DNA of 64,000 nucleotides from Klebsiella pneumoniae (GTDB taxonomy: Bacteria; Pseudomonadota; Gammaproteobacteria; Pseudomonadales; Pseudohongiellaceae), in the NCBI GenBank assembly GCA_945869725.1, contig CAMBPO010000003.1:1-64000 (forward strand), read 5' to 3'. A model generated the notes under the pieces. It was not told the origin of the DNA and made no database searches. It was given only the letters and a program-made list of their open reading frames with translations. Positions within the stretch are counted from its first letter, which is position 1, and every line of letters starts with the position of its first letter. This document shows, piece after piece, positions 56,288-64,000 of this stretch. The position numbers and the translations under genes are program-made.

Positions 56288-56952
56288 GAATTGATCCTCT
56301 GGTGATCAAGATCTAGCGCTCGTGCTCTGCAGTCGACACTCAGCGGGTGATGCGTGGTCAACATAACCGCCCCGCCAGTGTTGACATGTTTTGCTAACAG
56401 GTTTTCCAGATTTTTCACGCCGTGGACATCCAGCGTGGTAAACGGTTCGTCGAGTATCCAAACACTGGCGCGACTGACCAACAGGCGCGCCAGTGCAACT
56501 CTTTGTGTCTGGCCGGCTGACAGGTTTCTGCAGGGTATGTCTTCGTAGGCGCGCAGACCAAGCCGGCCAAGCGCTTCCACAATTTGACTGTCATCAGCCG
56601 GCGCTTGGAGCGACGCACTCCAACGCAGATTCTCGCGAGGTGTCAGTATCCGGTTGACCCCCGCGCGATGACCTATATAGATGATTGACGCAAGAAAGTC
56701 TTCGCGAACGTCTGCAACGGGCTGACCTTTCCAGAGTATTTCACCGCTAAAGTCCTCGTTCAGCCCACAAAGAATGCGTAACAGGCTGGTTTTTCCGCTG
56801 CCGTTACTGCCTTTGATCTGTACGAGTTCACCCCCTGCTACATCGAAGTGAAGGTCAGAAAACAAAATCCGTTCATCTCGCTCACAGAACAAGGCTTGAG
56901 CCTGAATCAACGGGGGTGAATCTGTAGCCGGATTTTGTAGGGAGGTTGGCAC
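56284..56952 (-). CDS. ccmA: Haem exporter ATP-binding protein CcmA
   Basis: ABC ATPase of the cytochrome c maturation system. 222 residues: Walker A GSNGSGKTSLLRIL (about 49-62), signature LSAGQTQRVALARLL (about 146-160), Walker B VWILDEPFTTLD, and switch histidine in LTTHHPL. First gene of the nine-gene ccm operon; the 159-bp gap to dcd should contain its promoter, but no clear -35/-10 pair stood out. Confidence 0.97.
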   Translation of the reverse strand: MPTSLQNPATDSPPLIQAQALFCERDERILFSDLHFDVAGGELVQIKGSNGSGKTSLLRILCGLNEDFSGEILWKGQPVADVREDFLASIIYIGHRAGVNRILTPRENLRWSASLQAPADDSQIVEALGRLGLRAYEDIPCRNLSAGQTQRVALARLLVSRASVWILDEPFTTLDVHGVKNLENLLAKHVNTGGAVMLTTHHPLSVDCRARALDLDHQRINS

Positions 56953-57111
56953 TGTATTGTGATCTGCTGCGCGTCTGTTAGGTTAGTCGGTTTTGAAACG
57001 ACCCCGATTATACCCACAAAGCGCAGCGAAAATCCCATGCCATCAGGAAGACTTGACGATGCCGCAAATTGCCCGGCATAGAGATAAAGGTGATGTTATG
57101 AGAACCTTCAG

Positions 57112-57681
57112 TTAAGCCCGCGGCGGGGTAACGCCCGTCTGTCCCATGTATTTGCCGTTGCGTTGTTTGTAAGTCATTTCGCACTGTTCATCAGATTGAT
57201 AAAACAGCATCTGTGCAACACCTTCATTGGCATATATTTTTGCAGGCAACGGTGTGGTATTTGAAAATTCCAGCGTTACATGGCCTTCCCACTCAGGCTC
57301 AAGCGGGGTGACATTCACAATGATGCCGCAGCGCGCATAGGTTGACTTGCCAAGACACACGGTCAACACATCACTCGGAATGCGAAAATACTCAATGGTC
57401 CTCGCCAGTGCAAAGGAGTTAGGCGGAATAACGCAGTATGGTTCATTGATGGTCACAAAGCTGCTTTCATCAAAATTCTTGGGATCGACCACATTGCTGG
57501 TGTGCACATTGGTGAAAATCTTGAATTCGGTCGCACAGCGCACGTCATAACCATAACTTGAGGTGCCATACGAAATCACTTTCCCGCCATTGACATAACG
57601 TACCTGGCCGGGCTCAAACGGCTCGATCATGCCGTGCTCCATTGCCATGGTGCGAATCCACTTGTCTGACTTGATGCTCAT
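57112..57681 (-). CDS. dcd: dCTP deaminase
   Basis: Deaminates dCTP to dUTP for thymidylate synthesis. Start at ATG 57681 (189 residues); a frame 17 codons longer is not conserved. Motifs are [14 protein letters not shown], the active-site [20 protein letters not shown] (glutamate at its end) and the C-terminal lid [14 protein letters not shown]. Single-function Dcd length. Confidence 0.97.
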   Translation of the reverse strand: MSIKSDKWIRTMAMEHGMIEPFEPGQVRYVNGGKVISYGTSSYGYDVRCATEFKIFTNVHTSNVVDPKNFDESSFVTINEPYCVIPPNSFALARTIEYFRIPSDVLTVCLGKSTYARCGIIVNVTPLEPEWEGHVTLEFSNTTPLPAKIYANEGVAQMLFYQSDEQCEMTYKQRNGKYMGQTGVTPPRA

Positions 57682-57746
57682 AGTCTTTCTATCCTCCAAT
57701 TCCGGGCTATTGCAGCTCGGCGGGCAAAGCAAGAATCATACGCTGA

Positions 57747-59273
57747 TCAGGGTTGTCCGGCCAACTGTTGAACGTCAAACAGCCCGTCAGAGCTTGCAGA
57801 GGGAATACGGTATTGATCAAGAATGGCGGCCTCGGATGAGACGGCCTGATCATGATTTACAACCATCTGGTATCCTGATTCACCGCGGAAAACCACAAAA
57901 TCTTCACCGTTGTCCCGCAGTTGTCTGCTGAACTGATAAAAATCCTCTACTGCAACACCATTGACTGAATCCACTATCCAGTTTCTGACATCGTGGTACC
58001 CAAGGTTGACATCAGCAGGCAATACTTGAAGTGCAACAACCATTTCACGTTTTTCAGGCGAGCTCCATTGGCTGCGGGCATGCAGCAGATTTACCGGTGC
58101 CGTCCGGGTCCAGTCCGGCCCCCAGCGTTTGATCAGGTTCATGTTGAGTGGCACAAACAAGATGCCACCGTAAATGTAGTACTCCGGCAACGAGTCAAAC
58201 TGCTCTCCCCTGACCAGGCTGTAACTGGCCTGTCTGCGCTGCGCAGTCAGTGTCAGATCAAGCACCTGACCTTGACGGGCGATCTGCAAAGGAACTTCAT
58301 CTCCGATCTGTTTCAGATCAATGGCATGTTTGTAGTTCGTTTGGAACGAGCGGCCGAGACTTATCGTGCTGTCGCCAGCAACGTCATAACGATCGATACT
58401 CAATAGAACATCGTTCTCGCGCAAAATGCCATCGGCTGGCGAGTTCTCAAACACCTTGATGACCAGTACGCCGTTCTGATCCGGGCTCAATCCATAGGCC
58501 GCTTTGGCGGCGGGGCTTTCCAGATCCTGCGTGCGGAAACCAAGGTCAGGAAAGCCGTCATACTGACCATTTGATGCATCCGTCAACATATGCCGGACGA
58601 TATCCGGCGGTACAAAATACCCCAGTGCTTCAGTACGACCGCCACCGCCAGACTGCATCACTACTCCAGCAATCTTGCCGTCCACAATGACCGGGCCGCC
58701 GCTATTGCCGGGGTTAATGGCCGCATCTATCTGACCTGCCAACAGGAATTCGCCGGAGTGGGCATAAACCTGTTGTTCAACCCGGGACAAAATGCCTTTG
58801 GTGATACTCAGTGTGCGACCACCCACCGGATAACCAAACACAAACACTTCGGTGTTAGGTTCCGGCAGATCACCAATTTCCAGCGCCGGGGTATCCTCAA
58901 AAAAGGACTCATCATCAACAACTATCAATGCCAGATCCGAGGCGTGCGATATAAATTCAACCCGGGCCTGATAACGTTCGGCATCATTGTGTTTCTGCAC
59001 CTGCACATAACTGGCGTCAGCAACAACATGTGCATTGGTCAGAATACGGCGATCGCTGATCACTGCCCCCGAGCCACTGCTCTGGCTCGGGTTCATCAGT
59101 CGCCAGGGCGTAAAATAGTCTGGCGCTGCAGAGGTGGTATAAATTTTTATGATGGAGCTTTCGATGTCCTTCAGGGATTCGTCCAACTGCGCGTGTGTGC
59201 CGCTGGCGAAAATCAGGCAAATACTTACTATGGCAAATGGCCGGAACCGCGTGGCAGCTCGTGCATTGATCAT
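57747..59273 (-). CDS. Periplasmic serine protease, Deg9-like
   Basis: Trypsin-fold HtrA-family protease, 508 residues. Signal peptide about 1-28. Catalytic triad: histidine in TNAHVV (about 80), aspartate in SDLALIVVDD (about 110) and serine in NPGNSGGPVI (about 190). The first PDZ domain lies at about 240-345; after it the sequence follows plant Deg9/Deg2-type proteins (YYIYGGILFVPLNMNLIKRW, NLGYHDVRNWIVDSVNGVAV, ILDQYRIPSAS) rather than DegP, whose second PDZ differs. It occupies the place where mrp/apbC often stands between dcd and metG. Confidence 0.88.
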   Translation of the reverse strand: MINARAATRFRPFAIVSICLIFASGTHAQLDESLKDIESSIIKIYTTSAAPDYFTPWRLMNPSQSSGSGAVISDRRILTNAHVVADASYVQVQKHNDAERYQARVEFISHASDLALIVVDDESFFEDTPALEIGDLPEPNTEVFVFGYPVGGRTLSITKGILSRVEQQVYAHSGEFLLAGQIDAAINPGNSGGPVIVDGKIAGVVMQSGGGGRTEALGYFVPPDIVRHMLTDASNGQYDGFPDLGFRTQDLESPAAKAAYGLSPDQNGVLVIKVFENSPADGILRENDVLLSIDRYDVAGDSTISLGRSFQTNYKHAIDLKQIGDEVPLQIARQGQVLDLTLTAQRRQASYSLVRGEQFDSLPEYYIYGGILFVPLNMNLIKRWGPDWTRTAPVNLLHARSQWSSPEKREMVVALQVLPADVNLGYHDVRNWIVDSVNGVAVEDFYQFSRQLRDNGEDFVVFRGESGYQMVVNHDQAVSSEAAILDQYRIPSASSDGLFDVQQLAGQP

Positions 59274-59387
59274 CTGAAATCTCCTGTTGTCAGTGTTTAG
59301 AGTTGTCTACTGAGCGATTGATGACCGAGTTAACCTGACAAATCGTCCTGCCGTCAATCAATCCTGTCAGCTAGCCGGCATAGATAT

Positions 59388-61454
<2,067 letters not shown>

Positions 61455-61468
61455 CGGGGTGATCCTTT

Positions 61469-61636
61469 TTAATTTGTTTCAATCATTTCAAAGTCTTCTT
61501 TGCCCACACCGCATTCAGGACATGCCCAGTCGTCAGGAACATCTTCCCAGCGTGTTCCCGCAGCAATGCCGTCATCCGGCCAACCCTCGGACTCGTCATA
61601 AATCAGTCCACAAACAATACACATCCACTTCTTCAC
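61469..61636 (-). CDS. Rubredoxin
   Basis: One-iron electron carrier of 55 residues. The start is GTG 61636, with AGGAAG 7 nt upstream; the longer frame is not conserved. The iron ligands are in [11 protein letters not shown] (C6, C9) and [13 protein letters not shown] (C39, C42), the complete Cys4 site. It lies 14 bp upstream of metG on the same strand and is divergent from rnfA. Partners in other gammaproteobacteria include alkane hydroxylases and rubredoxin reductases; none is visible here. Confidence 0.95.
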   Translation of the reverse strand: MKKWMCIVCGLIYDESEGWPDDGIAAGTRWEDVPDDWACPECGVGKEDFEMIETN

Positions 61637-61856
61637 GATACTGCTTCCTGTTAAACCACGCACCCTGACGTGGAAAGTCGAACATAATTGCCTTGATATC
61701 GGCAAACCACGACAGATGATACGCGATTGATGTCTTGCCGGGCAAAAGGCGAAACAGTTCTCAGCGCACTATCGCGCGGATTGTCATGATAAACTCCCGC
61801 GCCTGTGTTCACTGCCCGCCATTGTTATTGAAGTACTACGTACGGGAAACGCATTA

Positions 61857-62444
61857 GTGTCAGAATTTCTAACTGCCATAGTCAGCATCGCCTTGGTCAA
61901 TCATTTGGTACTGACTCAAATGTTAGGGTTGGATGCGTGGTTCGCAGGTGCGTACGGGTTGCGCCGCACTGGCCTCTTTGGGCTTTGTGTGGCGTTTCTG
62001 ATGGTGTTCAGCGCCATGATCACCTATCTGTTGTTGGCACTGGCAACTCAGTTGTCGGCCCAAATGCCTACGCAATGGTTGGTTCTGCCATTAAACATGG
62101 TGTTGTCATCCCTGTTGCTTGTTCCACTGCGTTTGGTGCTAACACACCTTGCTCCGGCTGATCTTGCGGTTTTAACCCGCAGTTTTCCGGTGGCCGCATT
62201 AAACAGTGCTGTCATCGGGACCAGTCTGTTGGCGTTATGGCAGCTGGATAGCTTGGCTGCCGTTACAGCGTTTGCGGCCGTTAACGCAGTCGCGTTTGTG
62301 ATGTTCCTGCTGATTTTTTCAGCGATTCAGCAACGCGTGAATACTGATGACGTTCCACTGCCTTTCAGGGGCACGCCTGTTTTGTTGGTCAGTGCGGGCA
62401 TTATGTCGCTGGCAATCCTTGCTTTGGAAGGAATAGTGCCATGA
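61857..62444 (+). CDS. rnfA: Rnf electron transport complex subunit A
   Basis: Integral membrane subunit of the ion-translocating ferredoxin:NAD oxidoreductase (Rnf/Rsx). 195 residues, six membrane helices, with family motifs [20 protein letters not shown] in the first part and a [19 protein letters not shown] end. Starts at GTG 61857; the upstream ribosome site is weak. In E. coli the homologous Rsx complex reduces SoxR. rnfB overlaps its stop (ATGA). Confidence 0.94.
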   Translation: MSEFLTAIVSIALVNHLVLTQMLGLDAWFAGAYGLRRTGLFGLCVAFLMVFSAMITYLLLALATQLSAQMPTQWLVLPLNMVLSSLLLVPLRLVLTHLAPADLAVLTRSFPVAALNSAVIGTSLLALWQLDSLAAVTAFAAVNAVAFVMFLLIFSAIQQRVNTDDVPLPFRGTPVLLVSAGIMSLAILALEGIVP

Positions 62445-62986
62445 TTAATATCCTAGGCGCCGTTCTGTTAACAGTAGCGCTGTTACTCGGTTTTCTCTGG
62501 TGCATGGTTCGATTACAAGGGGTCATTGCAGGCAGGAACACGCTGGCAGGCCCGGCGGTAGAGAGCATCAACAAAGTGCTGCCGCAAACACAATGTGGAC
62601 AGTGTGGTTACGCGGGTTGTTTGCCCTACGCACAGGCTATCGCTGCAGGGGAAAACATCAATCGTTGCCCGCCAGGGGGAACCCAGACTATCAGACGTCT
62701 GGCCAAACTTCTGGATCTGCCAGAGATGCCTCTGGATGTCTCTCACGGCTGGCATTTGCCAAAGCGCGTTGCGGTGATTCGTGAGACGGAGTGTATTGGT
62801 TGCACCAAATGCATTCAGGCTTGTCCGGTTGATGCGATTGTTGGCGCACCCAAATTAATGCATACCGTCATTACGGCTGATTGCACAGGGTGTGATCTGT
62901 GTGTAGATCCCTGCCCTGTTGACTGCATCGACATGTTGCCTCTGGCTGTGCAGGGTCTGTCCACCATCAGAGTGGTGAACGCATGA
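62441..62986 (+). CDS. rnfB: Rnf electron transport complex subunit B
   Basis: Fe-S subunit that takes electrons into the complex. 181 residues: an N-terminal membrane helix (about 5-25), the CGQCGYAGC cluster domain with the fourth cysteine in NRCPPG, and two [4Fe-4S] ferredoxin motifs [16 protein letters not shown] and [16 protein letters not shown]. Overlaps rnfA and rnfC by 4 bp each, so the three are translationally coupled. Confidence 0.97.
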   Translation: MINILGAVLLTVALLLGFLWCMVRLQGVIAGRNTLAGPAVESINKVLPQTQCGQCGYAGCLPYAQAIAAGENINRCPPGGTQTIRRLAKLLDLPEMPLDVSHGWHLPKRVAVIRETECIGCTKCIQACPVDAIVGAPKLMHTVITADCTGCDLCVDPCPVDCIDMLPLAVQGLSTIRVVNA

Positions 62987-64000
62987 GCCGTATAAGCCGC
63001 AGTTTATTGATTAAAAAAGTCATCAAGCCTTTTTTGTTTCGACTTGCTGGAAAACCAGGCTGGTTATCGCCGATTCATGCGTTGCCGGGTGGTATTTTTC
63101 CTGCACCAAATAAGCAGGTATCGTTACAGCAAAAAATTGTTGGCATGCCGTCAGCCCAGCTGGCAATGCCTTCTCAACTGATTTTGCCATTGAAGCAGCA
63201 TCAGGGGGATGACGCTGTCCCTGTTGTCAGGCCGGGCCAGTATGTTTACAAACGTCAGTTGATTGCAGCAGCCTCTGGGCACGGCAGTGTTAATTTGCAC
63301 GCGCCTACCTCGGGATTGATCACTGCTATCGATCATCAACTGGCCGCTGTGAACACAAGGCCGCAGCCAGGCCGTCCCTGGCAGCAAAGCATTGACCCCA
63401 GGCAAACTGCCATAGTGATTAAAACCGATGGAAACGATCTTACTGATCCGGAGTTGCCGTTACCGCCACTATCGATAACTCCGTGGCAACAGAGGCCCAC
63501 AGATCAGTTGCGACAGGCGGTGTTTGACGCCGGTATTTGTGGTCTGGGCGGCGCGGGCTTTCCAACGGCCGTGAAGCTGAGCGCATCCTCAATAAAGACG
63601 CTGATCATTAACGGTGCTGAGTGCGAGCCTTACATAACAGCGGACGAAGCGTTGATGCGGGAATACGCCGATGAGATTGTTGAGGGATCGCAGATCATTC
63701 AGACGATTATCGGCGCGCAAGACTGTGTGATTGGTATTGAAGAGAATAAGCACGAGGCAATCAAAGCCATACAATCAGCTATTGCTGGACTGGAGGCGGC
63801 CAATCCTGTCAGTGGATTGTCTGTTGTTAAACTGGTACTCGTTCCTGCGATTTATCCGTCCGGGGGCGAAAAGCAGTTAATCCGCATCGTTACCGGCATA
63901 CAACCGATGTCTGGTCAGCGCCCAAGTGATGTTGGTGTGTTGTGCCACAGCGTAGCCACCGCCAGAGCGGTATTCAAGGCAATCACCGATGGCGAGCCCT
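62983..64000 (+). CDS. rnfC: Rnf electron transport complex subunit C (partial)
   Basis: First 339 codons of the NADH/FMN-binding subunit; the gene runs off the right edge. The ATG at 62983 overlaps the rnfB stop. Visible features are an N-terminal barrel-like domain with [14 protein letters not shown], then the NuoF-like flavin/NADH region [32 protein letters not shown] and [13 protein letters not shown]. The two C-terminal ferredoxin domains expected of RnfC would lie outside the window. The frame is open throughout. Confidence 0.97.
   Translation, partial: MSRISRSLLIKKVIKPFLFRLAGKPGWLSPIHALPGGIFPAPNKQVSLQQKIVGMPSAQLAMPSQLILPLKQHQGDDAVPVVRPGQYVYKRQLIAAASGHGSVNLHAPTSGLITAIDHQLAAVNTRPQPGRPWQQSIDPRQTAIVIKTDGNDLTDPELPLPPLSITPWQQRPTDQLRQAVFDAGICGLGGAGFPTAVKLSASSIKTLIINGAECEPYITADEALMREYADEIVEGSQIIQTIIGAQDCVIGIEENKHEAIKAIQSAIAGLEAANPVSGLSVVKLVLVPAIYPSGGEKQLIRIVTGIQPMSGQRPSDVGVLCHSVATARAVFKAITDGEP

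Overview
The window reads as a stretch of a gammaproteobacterial chromosome of roughly 50% GC. Almost every block reproduces gene orders I know from Pseudomonas and its relatives: rpoE-rseA beside nadB and sdhE-ygfZ; thrS-infC-rpmI-rplT-pheS-pheT-ihfA-merR with tRNA-Pro and tRNA-Val; uvrB/tRNA-Asn/wbpM-wbpL; gyrA-pheA-tyrA/aroA-cmk-rpsA-ihfB; mtaD-ubiG-mupP-yciK; rluB-scpB-scpA-trpS-yciO; a complete ccmABCDEFGHI operon; dcd, metG and rnfABC. I infer an aerobic, probably marine member of the Pseudomonadales/Cellvibrionales neighbourhood. Genus and species cannot be fixed from this sequence alone. I saw no prophage, insertion sequence, CRISPR array or rRNA operon.

Layout. 0.1-5 kb: envelope-stress sigma factor and anti-sigma factor, NAD biosynthesis, and the SdhE/YgfX/YgfZ group. 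5-12 kb: accessory stretch with an M48 protease and LemA, SelO, a FadA5-like thiolase and two DUF6644-type membrane proteins. 12-20.5 kb: tRNA-Pro, a dead TonB-receptor remnant, then the translation operon read leftward from thrS. 20.6-28.7 kb: uvrB, tRNA-Asn, an exported cyclophilin behind a 12-C tract, and the end of an O-antigen-type locus reduced to wbpM-wbpL, followed by comEA, pyrF, lapA and ihfB. 28.8-36.8 kb: rpsA, cmk, a TyrA fused to a shortened EPSP-synthase-like domain, pheA without its chorismate mutase domain, and gyrA. 36.9-41 kb: mtaD-ubiG-mupP-yciK, then a decayed relic that looks like the front end of a GGDEF protein. 41-47.4 kb: rluB-scpBA-trpS-yciO, yciI, a second exported cyclophilin and xthA. 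47.4-48 kb: a 530-bp gap holding an unlisted 33-residue hydrophobic peptide gene, hairpins and a strong terminator. 48-57 kb: moaB, moaA and ccmIHGFEDCBA. 57-64 kb: dcd, a Deg9-like protease, metG, rubredoxin and rnfA-rnfB-rnfC, the last cut by the window edge.

Most genes are core housekeeping, and I did not find a whole unknown multigene system. The points most worth following are: (1) the degenerate AroA domain in the TyrA fusion, together with loss of serC, hisC and the PheA mutase domain from an otherwise conserved supraoperon; (2) the 33-residue membrane peptide and structured transcript at 47.69-47.97 kb; (3) a probable non-AUG start for infC; (4) the poly-C tract at the transcription start of a cyclophilin gene; and (5) two gene relics with in-frame stops. 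Start sites were moved inward from the longest open frame wherever a Shine-Dalgarno sequence (SD) or family alignment favoured it; each case is stated.
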